Assembly (NCBI GenBank): GCA_031002005.1
Contig: CM061918.1
Coordinates: forward strand, 58,347,478 to 58,411,477
Source: Vandiemenella viatica
Taxonomy: Eukaryota > Arthropoda > Insecta > Orthoptera > Morabidae
Direction of reading: 5' to 3'
DNA length: 64,000 bases
Part shown: one piece after another, positions 20,453-28,880 of the stretch
Layout of the letters: every line of letters begins with the position of its first letter
How positions within the stretch are numbered: position 1 is the first letter of the stretch
Notes under the pieces: generated by a model
Seen by the model: the letters and a program-made list of their open reading frames with translations, nothing else
Told to the model about the DNA's origin: nothing
The model's database searches: none
Made by a program: the position numbers and the translations under genes

Positions 20453-20562
20453 CAATAAAAAAAACACAGTGTGGTAATAACACACCGGAACAATACTTGA
20501 AAAAATAATAATTATGAAAAAGTTGGGATAAAGTTAAAATAAAATAACCTAGAATAAATAAA

Positions 20563-21177
20563 ATGGAAAGAGCATTTCATGTGAGAAAGAAAGTATATGA
20601 CAAAAAATCCTTATCATGGAACACAAAATTAAGGCACTATCAAGCAGTGGTTAGACCAGAAACGTTGTATTCGGCAGAAACGCTTAGGCTAACAAGATAT
20701 GGGGATCTTGAAAAACTGGAAAAAGTAGAAAGAAGAGTCTAGAGAAAAATACTGGGACCTAAACGTAACAGTAATGCTGAATACAAATTAAGACCACACA
20801 GAGAACTATATTCGAAAATAGAAAAATTAACAGTTATAATGAGGAAAAGAAGACTACAATTTTATGGGCACATTTACAGAATGGATAACAATAGACTATC
20901 AAAACTGATCTTCACCTTACTAAACAAATACTAATACAAATCCAAAACCATATGGTTCACTGAAATTGAAAAGGACATGAAAAATGCTGGAGTGAAAACA
21001 GATATAATAGACAACAGTACACTTTATAGAGAAGTAATTAAAAAGGCACGTTTTCAGGAAAGACAGAAATACATAAAGGGAAGGAAACGGACCCAGGAAG
21101 AAAAGGAACACTCTCAAAGAATGAAGGAAGTTTGGAAGCAAAGAAAATTAAATACAAAGAAATATAGCCAAAGTTGA
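20563..21177 (+). pseudogene. LINE-D C-terminal region, copy 1
   Basis: Plus-strand translation gives MERAFHVRKKVYDKKSLSWN, TKLRHYQAVVRPETLYSAET, RKILGPKRNSNAEYKL, ELYSKIEKLTVIMRKRRLQF, YGHIYRMDNNRLSK, IWFTEIEKDMKNAG and finally a basic tail EEKEHSQRMKEVWKQRK. The order (TKL..Y..V..P..LY..E, RKILGP, LQFYGH..RM, W..E...D) is that of the region after the catalytic domain in a common arthropod endonuclease-reverse-transcriptase family. Stops at about 20740 and 20931 break it. The last 66 codons (20977-21177) are open. Confidence 0.75.
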
Positions 21178-21447
21178 TTTATCGTACTCTCCAAATGAGT
21201 TATTCTGAAGAAGAAGAAAATAACGGCCATGCGGTGCTGTCAGTATCGGAATAAAAAGTGTTGTGTAATATTGGATCGTTGATTAAAATCTAACTTGGTC
21301 GTTTCTTTTGATTTCCGTCAGCAGTTTAAATGTTGCTTATTGAACTAAGGATTATACAATTAGAATCCGCATTTATAAAAATCCTTATCAGAATTATTAG
21401 AGTCTACCTATGGAAAGAGCGGCCATGAGCGTCACAAAATTAAATTT

Positions 21448-21690
21448 TTTTTTTTCTTCTTCTTCTTATTTCTTTACACCTTGTCAATGTCGATGATATA
21501 AAGAGGCGTGAGAGAACTGAGAGCAAGGAACGGAAAGTAAGTGGTCCATAGCCTTTTGAAGGAACAAGCATAGCATTTGTCTGGTGTGATTTCTAGAAAA
21601 CCGAAATCTGGATGGCAGGACGGGGCTTTGAAACTGCGTCCTCCCGAATGCGAGGTTAAAACGTTACTGCTCACCCACCACGCTCAGTTT
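21448..21690 (-). mobile_element. SINE-A, older copy
   Basis: On plus: T/C-rich tail (CTTCTTCTTCTT), TTTACACCTTGTCAATGTCG, GCCTTTTGAAGGAACAAGC, TTTGTCTGGTGTGATTTC, GGCAGGACGGGGCTTTGAAAC (B box eroded), TCCTCCCGAATGCGAGG, CACCACGCTCAGT. It is present in both copies of the duplication (54885-55125). Confidence 0.8.
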
Positions 21691-21694
21691 GTGA

Positions 21695-21860
21695 GAAAGG
21701 GCAAACTCAACCAGGTGAGGCAAGGTAAGGTCAGCGTTGACGACCAGGACGTAGACTCCGCACAGTGCGGCCGGTCGATACCAGCTGGCGGCGCTGGTGA
21801 CGTCACACCCTCTCCCCACAGCAGCCTGTTTCCCTCAGGGACAGGACAGCCCTAGCATAT
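21695..21860 (-). other. GC-rich exon-like segment, unrecognised
   Basis: Minus strand: acceptor-like GAGGGAAACAG, then an open frame reading LLWGEGVTSPAPPAGIDRPH and CAESTSWSSTLTLPCLTW before a stop at about 21690. It is kept in copy 2 (55125-55285), where the acceptor-like sequence has small changes. On plus the same segment holds two donor-like GTGAGG/GTAAGG sites and a CCCCACAG acceptor. Coding status is undecided. Confidence 0.2.
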
Positions 21861-22044
21861 TGAATACAGGTGAAACGATAGCTGACAGAGCCACCGAGTG
21901 GATGAAATGGAAAGTCTGGCCCAGTAAATCACACAGCCACATTGCCGAGACTTCAGCAGGTGAAACCGTATTGTTCCCGCTGGGCGACAGGTGGCTACGT
22001 AATATATATGTCCACTCAGACCAAAACTCCAACAGTGAACAGAG

Positions 22045-22255
22045 ACGGCAGCGTAATAGCTAGCGCACTTGCTTGACGTGCAGACACCGGAGGTCTGATT
22101 AGATCCCCGGTTCGAATCCCGGGGTTTACTGGGGGTTTTAAAGACCTTCACGTCTAGCACAGCTAGCTGTCTAATATGGAGTAGGTTCGAATTCCACGTT
22201 AAACTGTAGGTCCCCAAAAACCCGGCAGGATTGCCGATAAAAACCTTTTTATCTG
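22045..22255 (+). mobile_element. SINE-B, plus-strand copy
   Basis: Head GCAGCGTAATAGCTAGCGC (A-box region), CCCCGGTTCGAATCCCGGGG (B box within a perfect stem), body TTAAAGACCTTCACGTCTAGC and the family marks GAATTCCACGTTAAACTGTAG and GGTCCCCAAAAACCCGGCAGG, GATTGCCGATAAAAACC. The partner at 55478-55692 carries a small insertion before the B box (GATTGAAAGAT) and AGGTCTA changes. Confidence 0.8.
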
Positions 22256-22647
22256 GTCAATTCGACCATATGAGTCTCTATTTTTACCGTTTCAAATCCT
22301 GGCTGAGGGATGGATGATTTCAATTACGAATTATGCTTCTCATTTGATGTCTACTGTGGATTAATAAACTGCATGGAAGGAAAACTCATACGGGTATGAA
22401 TCCAATTGGCGAGTTGACTAAATTTGAAAAACAGGCTAATACTTCACCTCATTATCTATTTTACTGAAAAAAAGGATTATTTTTCAATAATTCGAACATT
22501 AAGTGTTTTGCATTTTTAAAAACGAATTTAAATTTAGCTCGAAAACGCTCATGACTGTCATGGCATCTTGAATGACGTCACGCCACCCGAAACAAAACAA
22601 AACAGTCGTGTATGTATATGGCAGGTGTTAGTTTTCTTTAATTAAAA

Positions 22648-22842
22648 ATGAATTCCACGTATTATAAGTGCTTTGCAGTACCCCAGTGGAAAAGCACAAC
22701 AATAAAAACGCTAAACAAGTTATTTATGTATGTTGCAAACAATGAAAAAATACTGAAAAAGTGGTTAAAACTTGCAGGGAGGGTGGATGCTCGTAGTTAA
22801 TCTGCAGATTTGAGAATCTATTTTTGTGAAGATCATTTTGAT
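22648..22842 (+). pseudogene. THAP-like zinc-finger exon, copy 1 (one nonsense codon, splice donor intact)
   Basis: A 65-codon stretch from ATG at 22648 to a perfect splice donor (TTTTGAT|GTAAGT). It reads MNSTYYKCFAVPQWKSTTIK, then KLFMYVANNEKILKKWLKLA, and ends RIYFCEDHFD. The features LFxxVxxxxxxxKKWxxxA, the closing C-x2-H (residues 60 and 63) and HF match the THAP DNA-binding domain of insect THAP proteins, whose first exon often ends just after EDHFD. The first Cys pair is not intact: Trp stands where the second Cys is expected, in both copies. Codon 51 is TAA here. THAP domains occur in P-element transposases and in host proteins derived from them. It is probably dead, although the donor is preserved. 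Confidence 0.65.
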
Positions 22843-22919
22843 GTAAGTGTTTGTGCACAATACTTTTCTAAATCTAAAGCAAAACTGATGAATTTTGCAC
22901 AACCACTACTTTTCTTGTA

Positions 22920-23094
22920 TTGATAACATAATAAGATATGAGTTGATAGTTTTGGTTTTATGATTTAAAATCTTTCTTTAGTGTTATGTTTAATATAATA
23001 AACACACTCTGGAGGCACTATCATTACCGTGGTGTCACAATCTGATGATAGATTCTTATGCAACTTGATGAAACAAATCAAAAATAAAGAATAA
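22920..23094. other. No gene recognised
   Basis: AT-rich sequence downstream of the THAP-like exon, matched in copy 2. It would be intronic if the exon is part of a gene. Confidence 0.35.
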
Positions 23095-23420
23095 TTTTTT
23101 TTTAATATCTCTCTTGGCTCCCAAGATATCTTAACTGAAAGGTGATGTTGTTAGGCTGATTTGAAGCTTAGAGTACACTGGAAATTGGCAATGCCATAGC
23201 TTTAAAATTTACCACACCCATTATTGAAAATATACTTTTCTGGAAAAGGTGTATATAAAAGCAAAAAGAAACATACCTTAGACGTGATGTAACTGAAAAG
23301 TTACGATACGGCACGGAATTAATAGTACCGAACAACCATATCCAACGACATTATTCACGCCAAAGATAATACCACCTCACCTTTCGTTTAAGATATCTCG
23401 CGAACCAAGCGATATATATA
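23095..23420. repeat. Inverted-repeat structure around AAGATATCTYGCGAACC
   Basis: The left arm CTTGGCTCCCAAGATATCTTA, ACTGAAAGGTGATGTTGTTAGG is mirrored on the right by TACCACCTCACCTTTCGTTTA, AGATATCTCGCGAACCAAGC. The arms are about 65 bp and diverged, with about 180 bp between them. It is conserved in copy 2 (56545-56865). The motif ATCTCGxGAACxAAG also recurs in the 150-bp tandem array at 28495-28880, so the two may be related. No coding signal. Confidence 0.55.
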
Positions 23421-24090
23421 TTTTTTTTTAAATGTTATTTCCATATGAAGCTCTTGAGGTCCTGAAATTAAGTTTAGCTATTTAGCACTTGCTTATACTT
23501 CGCAAATGTTACCTCAAAACCAGTATCAATTAATTTACAAAGCGTATGTCTAAGCAGTAGGTTATTGTTTACGAACTGAAATAATGCTATTTAAGACTTG
23601 TGTATACTTACATCGAAGTTTTAGCATTGCGGAATTCCGATGAGTAAAAATCGACGCGAAAAATCTGCCAAGTGTTACGGCGCCAATTTTGGGTAAATTG
23701 CTACTGTTTGCTTTGATAAATTCTGGTTCCGTAGCGAATTACACTTGTCTTTCAGCATATAACTGAGAACAACTGTAACGTGACAAAAGTTGCTACAATG
23801 GAATAATTTACCAACTAACCTGTTCTCTTCGACGAAAATGTCAACAACTTTGGCGCTTCGGATGGCGTCACATAATACTTTCTCATTGGCGTTCGCGGTC
23901 ATGTGACCGAATGCCTGATTTTGTCGTATTTATTTTCTAAAAATAATAATAATCTTTGATAATAAATAATTTTATTTTTTGTTATTTCCTTAGCATGATT
24001 CATGATTAAAAACTGCTATGCATCCGATTTATTCTTAGTGGACACAAGCCTATTTATGAAGCTGCAACTGGATAAGTAGGCAGTTGCTCA
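23421..24090. other. Spacer of the duplication; no gene recognised
   Basis: AT-rich. A minus-strand frame at 23902-23675 (partner 57359-57126) reads MTANANEKVLCDAIRSAKVV and stays open in both copies with amino-acid changes and two in-frame indels between copies. I cannot assign it. It overlaps a possible antisense or promoter region and may be chance. Confidence 0.3.
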
Positions 24091-24091
24091 G

Positions 24092-24990
24092 CAAATTAAA
24101 TGTTAAAAATAACGCCAAAGCAACTGTTTTTGTATGCTTTAATGCCGTACGTTTTTTTGCCTCTCCTGAAGGCATCATCAGCGGCGAATCTATTTTCAGA
24201 TTTTACATTTAGTTTTGAAACTTATTATAAAATGTTTAACACAATCCTAAATTGAAACAATTTCTGATTCTTTTCAACTTACTATTTACACTGATTTTCT
24301 CAGGAATCGTAAACATACATCTCTGTTTTTGCCCAAAGCATGTTACCGCTAAAGTCATTTGTCTTGGCTGTTGCACGCTGGATGTAAAAATTGCGCCTAT
24401 CACTACTCACTTGTTATAGTGGCCATCTTATTACTTTACCTTCATGGTTGTGCGCTGACAGCGCCAGTTTTGAGAACACCAGTCTAAACGGTAAGTTGTA
24501 AACAAGGGGTGGCCAACCCAAATGATCTTGCGGGCCACTATGGAAATGCATCATAACTCCGCGGGCCGCATATTAATTTATATATCCCCATATTAGATTC
24601 TGACCCACTATAGACATTTTTTTTTTTGGAGTGAAAAATTGAAACATAATGATTTATTTTTATTGAGTTTAGTATTATTCTTACATGTAAACATAGATAA
24701 TACAATAATAATGATACTAACAATATCTGTCGTATATTTGCAATAATAATATTTTGAATCAAAGTTAATTTTTTCTCATAATTTCAACAGTTAATTTTTG
24801 AGTACATGGATGCACAAATAATGTATTTTTTTTAATACATTGGTTTTCACTACTTTGGACATTATAAAATAAATGTAAAATTTCTACATAGATTTGTCGC
24901 CGATGATGCCTCGATGAGAGGCGAAACGCGTACGGTATTAAACCATACAAAAACAGTTGTATTAGCGTCATTTTTTACATTTAATTTTCC
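24092..24990. mobile_element. Fold-back element FB2 with arms of about 140 bp
   Basis: Left arm (24092-24245) and right arm (24840-24990) are diverged inverted copies. The shared outer parts are AATTAAATGTxAAAAATxACGC, CAACTGTTTTTGTATG(C/G)TTTAAT and CCGTACG. The right arm then reads TCGCCGATGATGCCTCGATG, AGAGGCGAAACGCGTACGG, in which GCCTC-GATGA-GAGGC forms a hairpin between (C)CGATGAT and GAAA. The left arm read in reverse has CTGATGATGCCTTCAGG and AGAGGCAAAA. The centre of copy 1 carries a private insertion (24504-24870). Copy 2 is 57600-58175. Confidence 0.7.
24504..24870. mobile_element. hAT-like non-autonomous insertion, copy 1 only
   Basis: About 370 bp that replace roughly 60 bp of the copy 2 sequence. 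The left end reads AGGGGTGGCCAACCCAAATG, then CTTGCGGGCCACTATGG and CCGCGGGCCGCATATT. This GGGGTGGCCAAC ... GCGGGCCxC pattern is well known from the ends of hAT elements in animals. The right terminal repeat could not be identified, so the copy may be truncated. No transposase. Confidence 0.45.
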
Positions 24991-25600
24991 AAGCTTGATT
25001 GTGAATGTTAACATAGCAGTAAAAATGCGGTTTCCATCCCCAGCAGTATTAAGCTCGGGAACTGAATCGCTGTTAGTGTATTGGTACGCTTTAACTTTTG
25101 TATCAGAAACGCTTTTTATACAGTTACTTTGAGTCACTGTGCTTCGGATCAGGTTGTGAATGTGACCAGCGAGACCGACAGTAGTTATGTAAGGACGCAG
25201 TATCCGCCGCGCCCAGCTATCTCTAATTGCCACAATTAGCAGAAGCTTCACTTAACGGCTTCACGCGTCGGGTCATTAAACGGTTTACTGCCGTCAGCAA
25301 GAAAACTGGGAAGTTATATTAGCGGCTGATACGCTGCAGTCAGCACCTTACTTCACGACAAAAAACCTCGATCATATATGTCAATTTCATAGTGCGAATT
25401 TATTTATTTTTTAATCAAAGTAAAACTCTCTCCCAGTTTTATCTGAAACATTAAAGAATAATTACGTCGTTTTTCAAGCAATATTCGATATAAACGGACT
25501 CCAGTCGTCTCGTTGCTCCAAGGAACTGGTTTTCCCGCTAACTTCCACTCAATTTTGTAACAACCACTAGTAGAGCATTTATCGATCGTAAGAGACAATA
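24991..25600. other. Spacer of the duplication; no gene recognised
   Basis: A minus-strand frame at 25251-24862 overlaps the right arm of FB2; its counterpart in copy 2 (58435-58193) is shortened by frameshift, arguing against constraint. A second frame at 25598-25404 is nearly unchanged in copy 2 but has no recognised domain. Confidence 0.35.
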
Positions 25601-25706
25601 TTTTTTTTTTTTCTTATGGCTTTGCGCCTTGTCGACGTCGAGGTCATTGGAGGCGGGAAAGGACTGGGATGGAATTCGGCCATGCCCTTTAGAAGGAAGC
25701 ATCAAG

Positions 25707-26879
25707 TTTTTTTTTATTGTTATTTTAGGGCGCGTCGACAGCGGGGTCATTGGCGACCTAACAATTACCAGCTAAAACTGTGGCTTAAGAAAGTTCTAAA
25801 ATACTGTCTGCATGGTCGACTGTAAAGGGGTCGGCCATACAGACAGCAAATAAAATAAATTATGAAATCAGACGTGGCTTTAAAATGGCCACAGGTACTT
25901 TAGTCCGTACAACACCTGAATGGCTGTAAAGGGACCAAGCAGGTTCACCAAAGTATTAAAAACACTCGTCTCGCTGGCTGTATAATGGTCAGCGAGACGG
26001 ATTATAACCATGTAAAAAATATACACAATACACATGGAGTGGCTGTAAATAGGCCACCCATCCATCTTAAAACTAGGCAGACTTGCCTAAAATTTTAGGA
26101 ACTAGACCGGCCAATATGCAAAACTTTAAAACACTCGCCACACTGCTGGTCTCATTGTTTAAAATAACGGCCAGATCGTTCGCCAGGCCAACGTCTGCCC
26201 TCAAGTCTAAAAACAGAGCACAATCAACTAAAATGTGGCGCACCGTCAGAGGTACGCCACAAGCATCACATTCCGGAGGGTCCTCCCGGCGGAGAAGAAA
26301 GCTATGTGTCAGAGGACAGTGCCCTATACGGAGGCGAGTCAGGAGAACCTCATCCCTCCTCTCCCGCTGGAAGGAGCTGCTCCACGGCAGAACGGTCGGT
26401 TTGACCAGCCGGAGCTTATTATGCTCTACCTCCAGCCACTGCCTCTGCAAAACGTCGGAAACAAATCTTTTCACCGCTGAGGCAAGGTCAGACTTTGGGA
26501 CCGGATCAAAGTCAATTCGGACCTTGTTGCAGTCTAACTTGGCAGCTTTATCAGCTGCCTCGTTCCCCCCGATTCCCACATGAACAGGTACCCAGCAGAA
26601 TACGACCTTCTTTCCAGAAGATTGGAGGGATCGGAGGGTGTTCTGTATGTCCTGGACAAGACGATCTGCTGGGTACATGCTTCCCATGGCCTGGATGCAG
26701 CTGAGGGAATCACAGCATATGATGTACTTCATACTGCGACTTACTTTCATATGCTGGAGCGACTTTAACAAAACGTAACACTCTGCAGTGTAAACGCTGC
26801 AACATCTATTCAGTTTGTAGTTATAAGTCGCTCGAGGGAATACCACGGAGCAGCCAACTCCGTTAGCCTGCTTAGACCC
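25707..26879 (-). mobile_element. LINE-E (RNase H-coding non-LTR retrotransposon), 5'-truncated
   Basis: A 1173-bp insertion on the minus strand with perfect 13-bp target-site duplications (25694-25706, 26880-26892). The right (5') end falls inside the first RNase H motif, so everything upstream (ORF1, endonuclease, reverse transcriptase) is missing. The 3' UTR ends AATGACCCCGCTGTCGACG, CGCCCTAAAATAACAATAAAA. This end matches the SINE-A 3' box AATGACCTCGACGTCGACG, which suggests that LINE-E enzymes mobilise SINE-A. RNase H plus C-terminal zinc knuckle is typical of I-clade-like LINEs. Confidence 0.9.
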
Positions 26880-26891
26880 AGGAAGCATCAA
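26073..26891 (-). pseudogene. LINE-E RNase H domain and C-terminal zinc knuckle, open frame of 272 codons
   Basis: The frame opens by chance in the flanking SINE (codons 1-4, MMLP) and enters the LINE at GSK, the remains of the first RNase H motif TDGSK, so the first catalytic Asp is absent. Other catalytic residues are present: Glu37 (YTAECY), Asp61 (CCDSLSC) and Asp114 (GNEAADKAAK), with WVPVHVGI at 100-107. A C-x2-C-x7-H-x4-C knuckle follows (Cys208, Cys211, His219, Cys224 in ECDACGVPLTVRHILVDC). RNase H removes the RNA strand after first-strand synthesis. As a 5'-truncated copy it has no promoter and is not expected to make an active enzyme. The frame has stayed open, which implies a fairly recent insertion or chance. 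Confidence 0.85.
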
Positions 26892-27129
26892 GACATTCGC
26901 GTGGAGTGATTTCAGGAAACCATGAAAAACTCAAATCTGTATACCTGGACGGGGATTCGAATGTGAGACCAGAACGTTAACCGTTCACCCACATCGCACG
27001 GCAAAAGACATTAAAAAGTACTGGCTGCATCGTTTCGACACGTCGTTGCTCTGGCCTTGTCGTGTCCGTCATTGGTCCGTTTTGATGTTGATCAAATCAT
27101 TATTTCTCTAAACTGAAAATAAAACTAGT

Positions 27130-27329
27130 ACTTCTGCTTCTTATTCTTCCGGTCCGTTCCGGATGTCGGCAATCATCTTAGCAGACTTATCTTTGTTAAT
27201 TGAAATAGCTCCGTAGTTGTCTTGGAGGTCCAGGTTCTCAGATTTTTTAGCGAGTAAGCTCTTCTCCTGCCAGCAGGAGAAAACTAGCTCTATCAAGAGC
27301 GCACTCAGGACTCTGTACACGAATACCAC
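27130..27329 (-). other. Small open frame kept in both duplicate copies
   Basis: A minus-strand frame of about 62 codons ends LLAKKSENLDLQDNYGAISI, NKDKSAKMIADIRNGPEE then TAA. Copy 2 (60494-60300) differs by several substitutions and by 6 inserted bases, still in frame (NRYGPEE). I recognise no family. The in-frame indel hints at coding constraint, but the frame is short. Confidence 0.3.
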
Positions 27330-27393
27330 ATTATATTGAATTCGCTAAAGAACTTTATCAATATTAAATTATTTTTAAATAGTATTAAACGTT

Positions 27394-27830
27394 TTGAAAA
27401 ATTTACTATCAAAAGTATCTTTCTTTTTTTATTTTTATATTTATATATCTATAAAACGAAAATCGGATAAACTTGAACTAGAAAAACTCAGAAACTACTT
27501 AGCAGATTTCGATGGGGTTTTCACCGTTATAAAGCTTAGAATCTCAATTCAGTTGTTTGGAATGTCTTATGTTTCTGCATTACATAACGCTGGAGCATTA
27601 AATGAAATTCTCAACGTGTGGTAATAAATACCAAAGATGGAACCACTAGATGTAGCATACTTCTTACCATCCTCCTTGCTTCGTACCATGGAGGAATGAA
27701 TATATGGAGACGAAATAACGCTAAATCTGTGAAACTTCATATAAGAACTCGTCTCCTACTGCGCATGCGCGGCGGCCATAGGAATAACCCCAAAACATTT
27801 TGCTGTTTGCACTGTGTCTGCTGCTGAGAA
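27394..27830 (+). other. Unrecognised open frame, broken in copy 1
   Basis: The frame reads KLELEKLRNYLADFDGVFTV, IKLRISIQLFGMSYVSALHN and AGALNEILN, then stops. Copy 2 (60501-60968) stays open through a second part (GGMNIWRRNNAKSVK, ending CLHCVCC) because it lacks about 22 bases present here near 27613-27640. There is no recognised domain. The position just upstream of a THAP-like start is noted, but no link is shown. Confidence 0.25.
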
Positions 27831-27864
27831 TATTTCATTTTCTAATATTCTAAAGTTTTCTACA

Positions 27865-27939
27865 ATGCCAAGTTGTGTTGCATACGGTTGCACAAACAGA
27901 CAAGATAGGAAACAACCTGGAATAACGTTTCATAATTAA
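27865..27939 (+). other. Second THAP-like N-terminal segment
   Basis: ATG at 27865 opens MPSCVAYGCTNRQDRK and QPGITFHN before TAA. This closely resembles the first exon of THAP proteins (MPxCxxxGCxNR...GITFHxFP), where an intron commonly follows FH. The two zinc ligands Cys4 and Cys9 are present. No good donor follows, and a stop closes the frame. In copy 2 (61000-61074) Cys4 is Tyr and Gly8 is Ala, so the zinc site is broken there. Confidence 0.5.
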
Positions 27940-28494
27940 GTCACATTGTAATTATTGTTCTTGAGTGTCTGATAGGTAACTGCAACATTAGGGCCTATCG
28001 TTATAAATGTCGTTCTCAAATATTTGTTGGTGTAGTGTAGACAATCAGTATATGTTACTACTTTGCACTTAAAATACTAATCTTATTGTAAACAAGTGTT
28101 GGAAGTCTAATTTAAGTGGGGCAAATTCAAATCGCGATGCAATGAATACGGTATTCTGCATGCTTCAGTCCACTTCAGTTTACACTGAAAGTGTACGATG
28201 AAATTAATTGTGATAATTTGTGCTGTGTGAAGTATGAAACGTCATGAAGCAAACGCTGTTGTCACCCGAAATTTAGTTCGCGATGCATTTCATGTGTTTA
28301 GGTGTATCTACATAGTTTGATTTTGTAGCGACAATATTAATGGAAATGTGGGTAGGTTGAAATCAGCTTGTACCAGAAGGGACAAACAATTTAGTTTTAG
28401 TTGTTAGTAATTTCATAAGCACCATATTAGTGACACAACGTGTATCACGTATCGTAATGTATACTACTCCCATTTAAGCTTATGACTTTTGGAA
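27940..28494. other. Spacer of the duplication; no gene recognised
   Basis: AT-rich sequence, matched in copy 2 with many single-base differences. If the THAP-like start belongs to a gene, this would be intron. Confidence 0.35.
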
Positions 28495-28880
28495 ACAGCA
28501 TATCTCGAGAACTAAACGAGATATCGAAATTTTTTGATTGTTTACTTTCAATTTCTCTCGTCATGTTACATAAGACTCTATTGTCAAATTTGACACTGGG
28601 GATATTCTTCTTCTGAATTTCAACCTAAAACACCTCACTTTTGAGAGAGTATATCTCGAGAACTAAGTGAGATTTCGAAAATTTTTATTCTTTATTTTCG
28701 ATTTGTCTCCTCGTGTTACATAAGAATCTTACACCAAATTTGACCTTGGGAAAATATTTCTTTCGAATTTCAACCCAAAACACCTCACTTTTGAGACGGT
28801 ATATCTCGAGAACTAAGCAGGGCAAAAAAAAAATATTCTTAATTTTTGGTCTGTCTCGTCGAGTTACATAGTAAACCATC
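28495..28880. repeat. Tandem repeat, about 150-bp period, 2.5 units
   Basis: The phrase TATATCTCGAGAACTAA occurs near 28499, 28650 and 28800. Each full unit continues ATTTCGAAAATTTTT, TTTCGATTTGTCTC, GTGTTACATAAGAATCT, AAATTTGAC, GAATTTCAACC and CAAAACACCTCACTTTTGAGA. The third unit is partial. The same array is at 61643-62030 in copy 2. Confidence 0.85.

Larger units (their letters stand above)
25613..26998 (-). mobile_element. SINE-A split by a LINE-E insertion
   Basis: The SINE lies in two parts. The tail part is 25613-25706 (on plus CTTATGGCTTTGCGCCTTGTCG, ACGTCGAGGTCATTGGAGG, ending AGGAAGCATCAAG). The head part is 26880-26998 (AGGAAGCATCAAG, ACATTCGCGTGGAGTGATTTC, GGACGGGGATTCGAATGTGAG, then the eroded head). 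The 13-bp AGGAAGCATCAAG occurs on both sides of the LINE as its target-site duplication. The same nested arrangement is in copy 2, so both insertions predate the duplication. Confidence 0.9.

Noticed and set aside
22060..22125. tRNA gene in the SINE-B head
   Set aside because: The B box and stem are good, but extra bases before it and a poor D arm exclude a functional tRNA; the same unit recurs with a SINE body.
24862..25251. 129-codon minus-strand frame over the right arm of FB2
   Set aside because: It overlaps a non-coding inverted repeat and is shortened by frameshift in copy 2.
26083..26583. 166-codon plus-strand frame and neighbours over LINE-E
   Set aside because: Antisense shadow of the RNase H frame; composition follows from the minus-strand codons.
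28495..28880. CRISPR array
   Set aside because: The repeat unit is about 150 bp with no short repeats and unique spacers, and the window is eukaryotic.
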